64,000 nucleotides of DNA from an uncultured Lachnospiraceae bacterium (GCA_910584965.1 CAJUDZ010000007.1:1-64000); one strand, 5' to 3'; shown: positions 32,941 through 43,007, counted from the stretch's first letter. The notes: a model not told the origin generated them from the letters alone. Program-made: numbers and translations.

Positions 32941-33858
32941 ATGGTAAAGTATATTACAAAACGGATATTACTTGCGATTGTGACAATCTGGGCGGTTGGT
33001 ACGCTTACCTTTTTCCTGATGAATATGGTGCCGGGAGGGCCGTTCCTTTCGGAAAAGGCAATCAGTCCCCAGGCACAGGCGGCGCTTGAGGCAAAATACG
33101 GCCTGGATAAGCCTCTGATGGAGCAGTATCTGACTTATATGTCGGATGCGCTGCACGGAGATTTCGGCGACAGCCTGAAACAGAGGGGCCGTACCGTTAT
33201 GTCGATTATCATCATGAAATTCCCTGTTTCGGCAAGGGTCGGCGGCATTTCGGTGCTCGTGGCATTGTGTATCGGCATTCCGTTCGGCTGTATGGCGGCC
33301 TTAAAGCGCGGGAAATTTCTGGACAGCCTGCTCAGTGTCATTTCTACATGCGGTATTGCGGTTCCGAGCTTCGTTATCTGCACATTGCTGATGTATATTT
33401 TCGGTGTGAATCTGAAGCTTCTTCCGACGATGGGGCTTTCGAGCTGGAAGCATTATATTATGCCTGTCATTGCGCTTTCTTTTTACCCTTCTGCATATAT
33501 TATGAGACTGATGCGTTCGTCCATGCTGGATGTGCTGGAACAGGATTACATGCGCACGGCGAAAGCCAAAGGTGTGGCGGGTTTCTGGATTTTATTCAAA
33601 CATGCTCTGAGAAATGCGATTCTTCCGGTCGTTACATATGTCGGCCCAATGTTAGCCTATACGGTAACGGGAAGTTTCGTTGTAGAGAAGATTTTCGTTA
33701 TTCCGGGACTTGGCGGAGAGTTCATCGGCGCCATCAACGGAAGAGATTATACATTAATTATGGGAACGACGATTTTCCTTGCTACGCTGATTATCATCAT
33801 GAACGTGGTAGTGGATATCGTTTATAAATTAGTAGATCCCCGTATTAAATTGAAATAA
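32941..33858 (+). CDS. oppB: Oligopeptide ABC permease OppB
   Basis: 305 residues with six membrane segments. The start (YITKRILLAIVTIWAVGTLTFFLMNMVPGGPF), the EAA loop DYMRTAKAKGVAGFWILFKHALRNAILP and the C-terminus VVDIVYKLVDPRIKLK are classic for OppB/DppB. It is the first of five genes (B, C, D, F, A) of a complete peptide importer. Whether the substrate is oligopeptide, dipeptide or nickel is not determined by the permease alone. Confidence 0.92.
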   Translation: MVKYITKRILLAIVTIWAVGTLTFFLMNMVPGGPFLSEKAISPQAQAALEAKYGLDKPLMEQYLTYMSDALHGDFGDSLKQRGRTVMSIIIMKFPVSARVGGISVLVALCIGIPFGCMAALKRGKFLDSLLSVISTCGIAVPSFVICTLLMYIFGVNLKLLPTMGLSSWKHYIMPVIALSFYPSAYIMRLMRSSMLDVLEQDYMRTAKAKGVAGFWILFKHALRNAILPVVTYVGPMLAYTVTGSFVVEKIFVIPGLGGEFIGAINGRDYTLIMGTTIFLATLIIIMNVVVDIVYKLVDPRIKLK

Positions 33859-33874
33859 GGAGCAGAAGCAGACT

Positions 33875-34921
33875 ATGAAGCAGAATCCATTGAGTTTTCA
33901 GTTAAAACTAAATCCGGAAGATTTTCTTCCGGCGACAGAAGAGGAAAAACAGAGCCAGATTATCATGCGCGAAAGCGTCAGTTTCTGGAAAGACGGTGTG
34001 CGCCGTTTCGTGAAGAACAAGGTGGCAATGGTGAGTCTCGTCGTCATTGTTCTTGTAATGATTTTCTCTTTTATCGTCCCGGCTTTTTATCCATACAGCT
34101 ATAAAGAACAGATCAAAGGGGCCAATCATCTCGGGCCGATGGAGTATTCAGAAGAAGAACAGGCGAGAATTGATGCGGGTGAAAACGTGTTTCCTCATAT
34201 ATTCGGAACGGATAATCTGGGGCGTGACTACGCAATCCGTGTCATGGTGGGAAGCCGTATATCCCTGTTAGTCGGTCTGATTGCAACGGCGATTATTCTG
34301 GTCATCGGTTCTCTGTACGGTTCCATCGCGGCGTTTTTCGGCGGATGGGTCGATCTGATTATGATGCGTATCGTGGATATCATTTATACGATACCCGATA
34401 TTTTGCTGATTGTACTTTTATCCTTTGCGCTTAAAGCGCCTCTTACCAGTCTGGAGTCGGTTCCCGGATTCGGCTGGGTCCGCACGGTGGGCAATAATCT
34501 GATCAGTATTTTTATCGTATTCGCGCTGCTTTACTGGGTCGGCATGGCGCGTATGGTCAGAAGTCAGATTCTGACGTTAAAAGAAAGCGAATATGTTACG
34601 GCGGCGAGAGCGCTCGGCGTCGGCAACGGTAAGATCATCAGAAAGCACCTTCTGACGAACTGTATCGGTACGTTGATTGTAACGACAACTCTGCAGATTC
34701 CGTCTTCTATTTTTACGGAAAGTTTCCTGAGCTTCCTGGGTATGGGCGTAGCTGTTCCGCTGCCTTCACTCGGAAGTCTTGCAAGCGCTGCCTTAAACGG
34801 TATTAATACGTATCCTTATCTGCTTTTTATTCCGGCTGCTTTGATCAGCTTGATTATCCTGAGCTTTAACCTGCTCGGCGACGGACTCAGAGATGCGTTT
34901 GACCCGAAATTAAAACATTAG
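33875..34921 (+). CDS. oppC: Oligopeptide ABC permease OppC
   Basis: 348 residues. An N-terminal OppC_N region (FWKDGVRRFVKNKVAMVSLVVIVLV), an extracellular loop with HIFGTDNLGRDYAIRVMVGSR, and five further membrane segments with the EAA loop YVTAARALGVGNGKIIRKHLLTN. It forms the channel with OppB. It starts 16 bp after oppB and runs without a break into oppD. Confidence 0.92.
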   Translation: MKQNPLSFQLKLNPEDFLPATEEEKQSQIIMRESVSFWKDGVRRFVKNKVAMVSLVVIVLVMIFSFIVPAFYPYSYKEQIKGANHLGPMEYSEEEQARIDAGENVFPHIFGTDNLGRDYAIRVMVGSRISLLVGLIATAIILVIGSLYGSIAAFFGGWVDLIMMRIVDIIYTIPDILLIVLLSFALKAPLTSLESVPGFGWVRTVGNNLISIFIVFALLYWVGMARMVRSQILTLKESEYVTAARALGVGNGKIIRKHLLTNCIGTLIVTTTLQIPSSIFTESFLSFLGMGVAVPLPSLGSLASAALNGINTYPYLLFIPAALISLIILSFNLLGDGLRDAFDPKLKH

Positions 34922-34938
34922 GAAAGGCGGTTAAGAAC

Positions 34939-35940
34939 ATGGCAGAATATCTCGTTGACATACAAAATGAACGACTTTCTTTCTTCACTCCCGTAGGGGA
35001 GGTGAAGGCGCTTAACGATGTTTCCATCCGGTTAAAGGAAGGCGAAGTGCTCGGCATCGTAGGCGAAAGCGGTTCCGGTAAGTCCGTAACGGCATACAGT
35101 CTGATGGGACTGACCGCGCATCCGGGTAAACTGGTCGGCGGAAGTCTTTATTTCAACGGACATCAGATCGAGAAGATGTCGGAGAAGGAAATGCGTAAGA
35201 TTCGCGGAAATGAAGTGTCCATTATTTTCCAGGACCCCATGACGAGCCTGAACCCTGTTTATACGATCGGCAATCAGATTATGGAAGCGATTCTGCTCCA
35301 TACGGATAAAAAGAAAGCGCAGGCGAGGGAGAGAGCCAAAGAACTGCTTGAGTTAGTCGGCATCAATGAACCGGAGAAGCGGTTGAAACAGTATCCGCAT
35401 GAGCTGTCCGGCGGTATGCGTCAGAGGGTTATGATTGCGATTGCGCTGGCCTGCGAGCCCAAACTGCTGATCGCGGACGAACCGACGACTGCGCTGGACG
35501 TGACGATTCAGGCGCAGATTCTGGAATTGATGATGGAATTAAAAGATAAACTGGGAATGGCAATCATCATGATCACGCATGATCTCGGCGTGGTAGCGAG
35601 CATGTGTGAGAGAATTGCGGTTATGTATGCGGGCAAAATCGTGGAATACGGCACGGCGGAAGATATTTTCTACCGGCCCAGACATCAGTACACGAAGGGC
35701 CTGATTCGCTCCATTCCGAGACTGGATACGAAAGAGCATGAAAGACTGATTCCGATCGAAGGAACGCCGATCGATCTGCTGAATCCGCCGAAGGGATGTC
35801 CGTTCGCACCAAGATGCGAGGAGTGCATGAAAATCTGTCTGAGAGAAATGCCTCCGGTGACCAGTTTCGGAGAAATCCATTATACCCAGTGCTGGCTGAA
35901 CCAGAAGGAGGAAATGGAGAAAGGAGCCGCAAATGAGTGA
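34939..35940 (+). CDS. oppD: Oligopeptide ABC ATPase OppD
   Basis: 333 residues. Walker A GESGSGKS, Q-loop IIFQDPMTSLNP, signature LSGGMRQRVMIA, Walker B LLIADEPTTALD and switch His ITHDLG are intact. The C-terminal oligopeptide-transporter extension carries the Cys cluster GCPFAPRC-EEC, which in relatives can bind an Fe-S cluster. One of two non-identical ATPases. The last 8 bp overlap the start of oppF. Confidence 0.93.
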   Translation: MAEYLVDIQNERLSFFTPVGEVKALNDVSIRLKEGEVLGIVGESGSGKSVTAYSLMGLTAHPGKLVGGSLYFNGHQIEKMSEKEMRKIRGNEVSIIFQDPMTSLNPVYTIGNQIMEAILLHTDKKKAQARERAKELLELVGINEPEKRLKQYPHELSGGMRQRVMIAIALACEPKLLIADEPTTALDVTIQAQILELMMELKDKLGMAIIMITHDLGVVASMCERIAVMYAGKIVEYGTAEDIFYRPRHQYTKGLIRSIPRLDTKEHERLIPIEGTPIDLLNPPKGCPFAPRCEECMKICLREMPPVTSFGEIHYTQCWLNQKEEMEKGAANE

Positions 35941-36922
35941 GAAATTAGTTCAGGTAGAGCATTTACGCCAGTATTTTTCGGCGGGTGGTATCGGAAAATA
36001 TAAAAAATACGTTCAGGCGGTAGATGATGTTTCTTTTGACATCTATAAAGGAGAAACGCTTGGACTGGTAGGCGAGTCCGGCTGCGGAAAGACGACGACA
36101 GGCCGTACCCTGCTGCGGTTATACGAACCGACAGGGGGGCGTTTTGTATATGACAATGATGTCATTTTTGATGTAGAGAAAAAGCAGTATGCAAAGATGC
36201 TTCCTTACCGGAAAAAGATGCAGATTGTTTTTCAGGACCCTTATGCGAGTCTCGATCCCCGTATGACGATCGGTGATATTGTCGGAGAGGCGATCGACAC
36301 GCACAAGATGGCTGCGAATAAAAAGGAAAGATATGATATTATTATAGAAATGTTACAGCGCGTCGGACTCAATTCCGAGCATGCGAACCGCTATCCCCAC
36401 GAATTTTCCGGCGGACAGAGACAGCGTGTGGGTATTGCGAGAGCGCTTGCGGTAAGGCCCGAGTTCATTGTCTGTGACGAACCGATATCGGCGCTGGATG
36501 TTTCCATTCAGGCGCAGGTTATCAATATGTTTGAAGATTTACAGGAAGAGATGGGGCTGACTTATCTGTTTATTGCCCATGATCTTTCCGCCGTAAAACA
36601 TATTTCCAACAGAATCGGCGTTATGTATCTGGGAAGGATGGTGGAGCTTGCCGACAGCTATGAGCTGATTACGAGGCCGCTGCATCCCTATACGAAGAGC
36701 CTGATTTCCGCGATCCCGATTGCAGATCCGAAAACGGCAAAAGAAAGCCAGCGTATCGTGCTGGAAGGAGATGTGCCGAGTCCGTTAAATCCGCCTTCCG
36801 GATGTCGATTCCGCACGAGATGTCCGTATGCGGATGAAAAATGCGCGGCAGAGGTTCCGGCGTGGCGTGAACTGGAAAAAGGACATTTTGCGGCGTGCCA
36901 CCATATTGACAAGTGTAATTAA
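35933..36922 (+). CDS. oppF: Oligopeptide ABC ATPase OppF
   Basis: 329 residues. Walker A GESGCGKTT, Q-loop IVFQDPYASLDP, signature FSGGQRQRVGIA, Walker B FIVCDEPISALD and switch His IAHDLS are present. The C-terminal extension has NPPSGCRFRTRCPYADEKC. The start overlaps the oppD stop (ATGAGTGA), pointing to coupled translation and balanced subunit amounts. Confidence 0.93.
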   Translation: MSEKLVQVEHLRQYFSAGGIGKYKKYVQAVDDVSFDIYKGETLGLVGESGCGKTTTGRTLLRLYEPTGGRFVYDNDVIFDVEKKQYAKMLPYRKKMQIVFQDPYASLDPRMTIGDIVGEAIDTHKMAANKKERYDIIIEMLQRVGLNSEHANRYPHEFSGGQRQRVGIARALAVRPEFIVCDEPISALDVSIQAQVINMFEDLQEEMGLTYLFIAHDLSAVKHISNRIGVMYLGRMVELADSYELITRPLHPYTKSLISAIPIADPKTAKESQRIVLEGDVPSPLNPPSGCRFRTRCPYADEKCAAEVPAWRELEKGHFAACHHIDKCN

Positions 36923-36998
36923 ATGTGGTAAACCGATATAGGCGGTGATCATTCACAGTCTGTATTGTTTTATAAAAATTTTAAGAGGAGGAAACATT

Positions 36999-38747
36999 AT
37001 GAAAAAAAGAGTAATTGCGCTCTTTCTGGCAGCTACGATGGTTCTTGGCCTGACAGCCTGCGGCGGCGGTGACAACACGAACGCGCCGGCAGCGGACAAC
37101 ACACAGACCGCGGACAATACGGCAACAGACGGAGCAACAGCCGACACACAGACAACGGACACACAGACAACGGACACAAACACAGATGCAGCAGCGGATA
37201 CAACAGCTGCGGGGGGGAGTAAAATTCTTTCCGTTCAGGTAGGTCCTGACCCTGAGACAATTGATCCTGCGCTGAACAGTGCGGTAGACGGCGGTAACAT
37301 GTTACTGCATTCCTTTGAGTGTCTTTTGACAGTAGACCAGGAAGGCAAGCTTGCACCCGGTCAGGCTGAATCTTGGGAAACAAGCGACGACGGTCTTGTA
37401 TGGACATTCCATTTAAGAGATGGCCTGAAATGGTCTGACGGTTCCGATTTAACGGCGAACGATTTCGTTTACAGCTGGAAGAGAGTATGCGACCCTATGG
37501 TAGCGGCTCCTTATGCTGAGACGGTACTCGGCATGGTAGAAGGTTACGAAGAGGCAATCGGAGGTAACCTGGATGCACTGAAAGTAGAAGCAACGGATGA
37601 CAAGACGCTTGTAGTGACCCTGTCAAGCCCCTGCTCTTTCTTCGGCAGTCTTGCGGCATTTGCAACACTGAGCCCTGTTCAGCAGGCAGCGGTGGAAACA
37701 AACGGCGATGCATGGGCAACCGCAGCAGAAACTTATGTTTGTAACGGACCTTTCTACATTTCGGAGTGGGTACCCGGTTCTTACATCATGATGAGCAAGA
37801 ACACCAACTACTGGAATGCGGATGCAATCAAACTTGACGGTATCAAATGGAACCTGATTGAGGATTCGAACGCGGCATACAGTGCATATCAGACAGGTGA
37901 AGTCCTGATGATCAAAGACGTTCCGACTGAGGAAATTCCTTCCCTCTCCGGAAGCTCTGATTTCTATGTAGATCCGATTATCGGTACGTATTATCTGAGC
38001 GTTAATACACAGAGAGAAGCTTTCACCGATCCGAATGTGCGTAAGGCATTAAGCCTCGCAATTGACCGTGAGTACGTTGCAAATACTTTGATGCAGGGAA
38101 CTTACTCTCCGGCAAGCAACTTCATGGGTCCCGGCTGGATTGATACGGACGGAAGCCAGTTCATCGACAACGCAAACGGCGGAAATCCTTATATCGATAC
38201 GACAGCTCACGAAGCAAACGTTGAAGAAGCAAGAAGACTGTTGGAAGATGCCGGTTATCCGAACGGAGAAGGATTCCCTTCCATCGCTTATACTACGAAC
38301 GATGCGGGCTACCACAAAGTAGTTGCTGAGTATTTACAGCAGGCATGGGCTGAGATCGGCATCGATCTTCAGGTAGAAATCGTTGAATGGCAGAGCTTCA
38401 CACCGATGAGACGTAACGGCGAATATGATACAGCCCGTAACGGCTGGGTAGGAGATTACAGCGATCCTTCCAATATGTTAGACCTGCTTTACTCTACAAA
38501 CGGTAACAACGACGGTAAATTCGTCAATGCAGAATATGATGCGGCTATGGACATTGCAAGGACAACGCTGGATGCTGCAGAACGTTCTGAAGCGCTTCAT
38601 AAAGCAGAAGATATCCTGATGGAAGAAGCTGGATGTATTCCGGTAGCTTACTACAATGACTTCTGGTTACAGAGCGACAAGATTACAGGCTCCTGGCATT
38701 CACCTTACGGCTACTGGTTCTTCATGTACGCAGACATCGCTGAATAA
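36999..38747 (+). CDS. oppA: Peptide-binding lipoprotein OppA
   Basis: 582 residues from the ATG at 36999, with AGGAGG upstream. Signal peptide with lipobox LTAC (Cys21), then a Thr/Asp/Gln-rich tether to about 68, partly built from a tandem 15-bp repeat, and an SBP_bac_5 domain (VGPDPETIDPALNSAVDGGNM near its start). It captures peptides for OppBCDF. A G7 run (37211-37217) lies at the tether/domain junction. A sigma-28-like CCGATATA lies 60 bp upstream but without a proper -35, so a separate promoter is doubtful. Confidence 0.92.
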   Translation: MKKRVIALFLAATMVLGLTACGGGDNTNAPAADNTQTADNTATDGATADTQTTDTQTTDTNTDAAADTTAAGGSKILSVQVGPDPETIDPALNSAVDGGNMLLHSFECLLTVDQEGKLAPGQAESWETSDDGLVWTFHLRDGLKWSDGSDLTANDFVYSWKRVCDPMVAAPYAETVLGMVEGYEEAIGGNLDALKVEATDDKTLVVTLSSPCSFFGSLAAFATLSPVQQAAVETNGDAWATAAETYVCNGPFYISEWVPGSYIMMSKNTNYWNADAIKLDGIKWNLIEDSNAAYSAYQTGEVLMIKDVPTEEIPSLSGSSDFYVDPIIGTYYLSVNTQREAFTDPNVRKALSLAIDREYVANTLMQGTYSPASNFMGPGWIDTDGSQFIDNANGGNPYIDTTAHEANVEEARRLLEDAGYPNGEGFPSIAYTTNDAGYHKVVAEYLQQAWAEIGIDLQVEIVEWQSFTPMRRNGEYDTARNGWVGDYSDPSNMLDLLYSTNGNNDGKFVNAEYDAAMDIARTTLDAAERSEALHKAEDILMEEAGCIPVAYYNDFWLQSDKITGSWHSPYGYWFFMYADIAE

Positions 38748-38820
38748 GCGGTTTGTGAAATGAGCCGAACCTGTAAACCACAGGGAAACAGCTGCAGTAA
38801 TGAAATATAAGTAACAACAG

Positions 38821-38854
38821 GGCAGATACGGCACGATGCTGTATCTGCCTTTTT
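38821..38854 (+). terminator. Terminator of the opp operon
   Basis: GGCAGATACGGCA (38821-38833) pairs with TGCTGTATCTGCC (38837-38849), one G-U in 13 bp, loop of 3, followed by T5. Confidence 0.9.
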
Positions 38855-38865
38855 GCTCCGACTAA

Positions 38866-38900
38866 GAGAATGCGCCAGCATTCTCATAATCGCCGCCGCC
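38866..38900 (+). repeat. Double-hairpin repeat, decayed copy
   Basis: GAGAATGC-gcca-GCATTCTC (38866-38885) is followed by ATAATCGCCGCCGCCGGG, after which the second hairpin is lost. It matches copy 1 (1-54). It lies in the 348-bp gap between oppA and the next importer (38748-39095), which otherwise holds the opp terminator and a -10 element at 39017; I see no gene in it. Confidence 0.65.
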
Positions 38901-39016
38901 GGGTTATACGGTTTTATAAGGAGCGTTAAGCGAAGGGAGAGTAGCAGAAGGGTCAAAATGGTCGTTTTTGCATAGTTTGTGAAATATACTGCTTAGAATG
39001 CTTTGTCATATTATCC

Positions 39017-39022
39017 TATAAT
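39017..39022 (+). promoter_or_regulatory. Possible -10 of the second sugar importer
   Basis: A perfect TATAAT, about 75 bp before the first permease gene. The -35 region (TAGAAT at 17 bp) is poor, so an activator is likely; the AraC-family regulator encoded at 43055 is a candidate. Confidence 0.4.
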
Positions 39023-39095
39023 GAAGTAACGACTAGCGGAGAAATGTACAATATTAACAAAAACTGCTATGTAATGTTAAGGGAGGATGATTTTT

Positions 39096-40040
39096 ATGGC
39101 AAACGGCAAGATGTCCGCGCGGGCTCCGAAAGCGGGGAATACGTGGAGAAACGCTTTTAAGCGCGACTGGCAGCTTTATATGTTATTACTGGTGCCTCTG
39201 GCATTGGTATTTCTGTTCAGTTATGCTGCGTATCCGGGACTGCGGATGGTATTTATGAACTACAAACCCGCGAAAGGCTATGCGGGCAGCGAATGGGTAG
39301 GACTCGAGATTTTTCAGAAAATATTTAAAGACGCGGATTTCCTGCGCGCGCTGCGAAATTCTCTCGTCTTTAACTTTCTGGATTTGATTGTCGGAACACC
39401 GATACCGATTTTCCTGGCATTGCTGTTGAATGAACTGCGTTATCCAAAGTTCAAGAAGGTATCACAGACGATTCTTTATCTGCCTCATTTCCTGTCATGG
39501 GCGATTATCGGTAGTGTTGCTTACCAGCTTTTTAAGCCGAGCAGCGGTCTGATCAACGTTCTGATTACGAACATGGGAGGGGAATCGGTACCTTTCATAA
39601 CGGAGAAATGGCACTGGGCCGTTACCTATCTGCTTGTCGGCGTATGGCAGACAATGGGATGGGGAACCATTATGTATCTGGCAGGTATAACGAGTATCAG
39701 CGGTGAACTTTATGAAGCGGCCATGATTGACGGCGCCGGAAGATGGAAAAGGATGTGGCATATTACGCTGCCGGGTATCAAACCGACGATCATTACGCTT
39801 CTGATCATTAACTTGGGCCGTGTTATGAACAGTAACTATGAGCGTCTGGCTGTTTTTGGAAACTCGCAGGTAAGAGATTTCCAGTATCAGCTTGCAATTT
39901 ACATATATGAGAAGGGTCTTGGCAATCTGCAGTTCTCGATGGCGACTGCGGTAGGTCTTTTCCAGTCCGTAATCGGCGTTATACTGGTGCTTTTAGCTGA
40001 TAAATTCGCGAAGATGCTTGGCGAAGAAGGTTTGCTGTAA
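39096..40040 (+). CDS. CUT1 sugar ABC permease (LplB/YteP type)
   Basis: 314 residues from the ATG at 39096, 9 nt after GGGAGG; an ATG at 39087 directly touches the ribosome site and is unlikely. Six membrane segments, EAA loop YEAAMIDGAGRWKRMWHITLPGIKP. It forms the channel with the permease at 40054. Its position directly upstream of pectin-degrading enzymes suggests that the importer brings in rhamnogalacturonan oligosaccharides, as the YtePQ/YtcPQ-type importers of Bacillus do. Confidence 0.9.
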   Translation: MANGKMSARAPKAGNTWRNAFKRDWQLYMLLLVPLALVFLFSYAAYPGLRMVFMNYKPAKGYAGSEWVGLEIFQKIFKDADFLRALRNSLVFNFLDLIVGTPIPIFLALLLNELRYPKFKKVSQTILYLPHFLSWAIIGSVAYQLFKPSSGLINVLITNMGGESVPFITEKWHWAVTYLLVGVWQTMGWGTIMYLAGITSISGELYEAAMIDGAGRWKRMWHITLPGIKPTIITLLIINLGRVMNSNYERLAVFGNSQVRDFQYQLAIYIYEKGLGNLQFSMATAVGLFQSVIGVILVLLADKFAKMLGEEGLL

Positions 40041-40053
40041 GGAGGGGATGGAG

Positions 40054-40977
40054 ATGGCTAAGAATAAAGAAATCAATACCGAAGAAATAACACCCGATGG
40101 CAGCCGTGCCATTAATAAATTCCGCGTCAGCGATGCGCTGATCATGATTCTGCTTGGACTTTTGTGTCTGACCTGTATTTTACCGTTTATCTATCTGGCG
40201 GCGAAGTCGATTTCCAGCAACAATGCGGTACTGGCAAAACAGGTGTATCTGATACCGAAAGATATTACATTTGATGCCTATGTATCCCTGTTCAAGGATG
40301 GTTCAATGGTGAAATCCATGGGATTCAGCGTACTCGTAACAGCAATTTTTACAGCGCTCGGCATGGTAGCATGTACCTGTGCGGCGTATCCGTTGTCCAA
40401 GAAGAGGCTGAAAGGTAAAACGGCGTTTACATTTTTGCTTATGGTACCAATGTATTTCACAGCCGGTCTGATTCCGTCTTATCTGCTGTTTAAGGATATG
40501 AAACTCCTGGATACGATGTGGGTTCTGATCTGGCCTCTGATTTATTCGCCTTACAACATGCTGATTATGAAGACTTATTTACAGTCAACCATACCGGACA
40601 GTCTGGAGGAATCGGCATTTCTTGACGGTGCGTCGAATTTACAGATTTTGTGGCATATCGTAATGCCGCTTTCCAAACCGATCATTGCGACGCTGTCCCT
40701 GTTCTACGCGGTAGGACGCTGGAACGCATATGCCGATAACCAGTATTATATCAGAACCGATTCCCTGAAGATGGTTCAGTATAAACTGTACCAGATGGTC
40801 GCTTCGGCAACGGAAGCGCAGACGACGACACTTTCGGAAGCGGCGGCCGTAACGAGTACCCCGGAGGTGCTTCAGGCAGCATCCATCATGTTCGTTACGA
40901 TACCGATCATTATCATCTATCCTTTCTTACAGAAATACTTTGTAAAGGGAGCAATGGTAGGAGCGGTCAAAGGTTAA
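40054..40977 (+). CDS. CUT1 sugar ABC permease (LplC/YtcP type)
   Basis: 307 residues from the ATG at 40054, 8 nt after AGGAGG; ATG 40048 is too close. Six membrane segments, EAA loop EESAFLDGASNLQILWHIVMPLSKP, C-terminus QKYFVKGAMVGAVKG. It starts 13 bp after the first permease gene and is followed by the binding protein gene, making a complete importer except for the shared ATPase. Confidence 0.9.
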   Translation: MAKNKEINTEEITPDGSRAINKFRVSDALIMILLGLLCLTCILPFIYLAAKSISSNNAVLAKQVYLIPKDITFDAYVSLFKDGSMVKSMGFSVLVTAIFTALGMVACTCAAYPLSKKRLKGKTAFTFLLMVPMYFTAGLIPSYLLFKDMKLLDTMWVLIWPLIYSPYNMLIMKTYLQSTIPDSLEESAFLDGASNLQILWHIVMPLSKPIIATLSLFYAVGRWNAYADNQYYIRTDSLKMVQYKLYQMVASATEAQTTTLSEAAAVTSTPEVLQAASIMFVTIPIIIIYPFLQKYFVKGAMVGAVKG

Positions 40978-41067
40978 AAATCGGAGAATGACATCAGTTT
41001 ATGATAGTCTTCCGCGTCAGGCGGTTGAACTATAGATTAAATTTTATTTCAAGAAGGAGGAAATATT

Positions 41068-42846
41068 ATGAAGAAGAACGTTCTTCAAAAAGTATTGGTA
41101 TTCGCCCTTACGGGTGCGATGGCAATGGGAATGCTCAGTGGTTGTGGAAACAGCGGATCTGATACATCCAATACGTCAGATACACAGACGACGACTGACA
41201 GCACGGCAGCAACAGATAACAAAGAAACAGACAACAGTACTGCAGCAGACACGACAACGGATGCTGCGGCAGACACAGCAACAGACACAGAGCCTGCAGC
41301 GGATACGAGTGCGGCGGGTGTTGACGGTTATGAAGCTTTTGCCGACAACGTAACATTGAAAGTAGCCGTATATGACAGAGGTGTTGAAGGCGTACCGACC
41401 GTTAATGACAACTACTGGACCAAATGGGTTCAGGAGAATTTCGGTGACAAGTACAATATTACGGTTGAATACGTGCCGATTACAAGAACCGATGTTATGA
41501 CAGACTATGCGCTTCTTGCAGCAGCAGACGATCTGCCGACCATCCTGATGGAATATGACTATCCGAAGGTTGCTCAGTGGGCTAACGACGGATATCTGAC
41601 CACTTATGATCTGGATGCGTTCGCACAGGTTGCACCTACTTATTATCAGAGAATGGTAGACCTTAACCAGATTCCTTATACGCAGATGGGCGGCGAGACA
41701 TATTTCGCACTGGCTGAAAGACCGTACTACAACACAACTTATACGTACCAGAACTTTGTACGTCTTGACTGGTTAAAAGAAGTTGGTTATAACGAAGTGC
41801 CCAAGACTTATGACGATATGGTAGATGCTCTGACCAAGATTAAAGAAGCCGGTCTTTGCGACTATCCGGGCAGCCCGATCGTAGCAAACAAAATGGTAGC
41901 GGTTGGCGCAGATACGCAGAACTATGGTTTCAGAAGCTATCCTCTGAATGAGGAAGAGTGGGTAATGTACGGCGATTACAACGTTGTACCGATGAACTGG
42001 GAGCCTACCAAGAAATATCTGCAGACGGCTAACGAACTGTACAACCTCGGTATCACAAATCCTGAATACTATATCACAGACGATGAAACATGGAAAGCAA
42101 ACTTCATCAATGGTAAAGCATTCAATTACAGTCAGTACATTTCCGCAAACATGGATTTCCTCAATTCCTTCTATGAGAACAATCCGGATGCAGAGCTGGC
42201 AATCGTTCCCGCTGATGCGGAATACGCTGGTTCTTACGGATATCGTACGGATAACCCGTTTGGTATGATCATCTGCTTCTCATCTTCCGCAACAGAAGAC
42301 GAACTGAAAGCAGCATGGATGTACATGGAATGGATGACACAGGAAGAAAACCTCTTCACAATGCAGTGGGGTATTGAAGGTGAGAACTACACGGTAGAGA
42401 ATGGTCTTCCGGTATCCGTAGCTGATTACTCCGGCGATTATACACAGGGCTTCAACAACAGCAAAGACTACTGGTGTGTAACAATCGAGAGCAGAAATGC
42501 AGGTACGATTGAAGAGATTATCGCAGCGACAACACCTACGGGACTTCCTCAGGATTTCACACAGGATGTTATCGATTTCTACAACAAGCGTGTTGAGGTT
42601 TCCACAACAGAGTACGCTTGTACGGATGCAATCTTCGCAGTAGCGCTTGATTCCGTATCCGAATATTCCGGAACACTTGCAGCTCTCTGGACAGAATATT
42701 ATGATACGCTGACCATGTGCAAACCGGAAGAGTTCGAAGCAAAATATGAAGAATTAACGCAGAAATATCTGGATGCTGGTTTCCAGGAGATCGCAGACGA
42801 AAGACTGGATGCGTATAACAACGGCAATACAACCAAATTGCAGTAA
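41068..42846 (+). CDS. Sugar-binding lipoprotein (YtcQ type)
   Basis: 592 residues. Lipobox LSGC (Cys26), then a tether of about 55 residues made of Thr/Asp/Ala/Ser, then a large solute-binding domain (about 85-592) of the LipO/YtcQ type. The size and the neighbouring pectin genes suggest capture of rhamnogalacturonan-derived oligosaccharides; the ligand itself is inferred. AAGGAGG precedes the ATG. A terminator at 42896 ends the unit. Confidence 0.9.
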   Translation: MKKNVLQKVLVFALTGAMAMGMLSGCGNSGSDTSNTSDTQTTTDSTAATDNKETDNSTAADTTTDAAADTATDTEPAADTSAAGVDGYEAFADNVTLKVAVYDRGVEGVPTVNDNYWTKWVQENFGDKYNITVEYVPITRTDVMTDYALLAAADDLPTILMEYDYPKVAQWANDGYLTTYDLDAFAQVAPTYYQRMVDLNQIPYTQMGGETYFALAERPYYNTTYTYQNFVRLDWLKEVGYNEVPKTYDDMVDALTKIKEAGLCDYPGSPIVANKMVAVGADTQNYGFRSYPLNEEEWVMYGDYNVVPMNWEPTKKYLQTANELYNLGITNPEYYITDDETWKANFINGKAFNYSQYISANMDFLNSFYENNPDAELAIVPADAEYAGSYGYRTDNPFGMIICFSSSATEDELKAAWMYMEWMTQEENLFTMQWGIEGENYTVENGLPVSVADYSGDYTQGFNNSKDYWCVTIESRNAGTIEEIIAATTPTGLPQDFTQDVIDFYNKRVEVSTTEYACTDAIFAVALDSVSEYSGTLAALWTEYYDTLTMCKPEEFEAKYEELTQKYLDAGFQEIADERLDAYNNGNTTKLQ

Positions 42847-42895
42847 TCCTGATTTCTGACTGAAGAAATTGTTCTGACAAAGGACGTGAATGAAG

Positions 42896-42939
42896 ACCGT
42901 CGCACGGCACAGCTATACTGGCCGGGCGGCGGTTTTTTT
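42896..42939 (+). terminator. Terminator of the second sugar importer
   Basis: ACCGTCGC (42896-42903) pairs, with one U-G, with GCGGCGGT (42926-42933), followed by T7. An inner CGGC/GCCG pairing tightens the loop. Confidence 0.85.
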
Positions 42940-42978
42940 CGTGCAGCAGGAAGGTGTATGGTTCCCTGAATCCTCCTA

Positions 42979-43007
42979 TTGACAAGCAAAATATGATTCT
43001 CTATAAT
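42979..43007 (+). promoter_or_regulatory. Consensus sigma-A promoter of the AraC regulator
   Basis: TTGACA (42979-42984), 17 bp, TATAAT (43002-43007): a perfect consensus, about 50 bp before the regulator gene. Full-consensus promoters are unusual for a regulator and may be held down by repression. Confidence 0.9.

Noticed and set aside
36933..36940. Sigma-28 promoter upstream of oppA (CCGATATA)
   Set aside because: The -10 is good, but no TAAA lies at the required distance, and the gene is served by the operon promoter.
37080..37200. Short tandem repeats that look like a CRISPR or satellite
   Set aside because: They encode the Thr/Asp/Gln tether of the OppA lipoprotein; unit length and spacing do not fit a CRISPR array.
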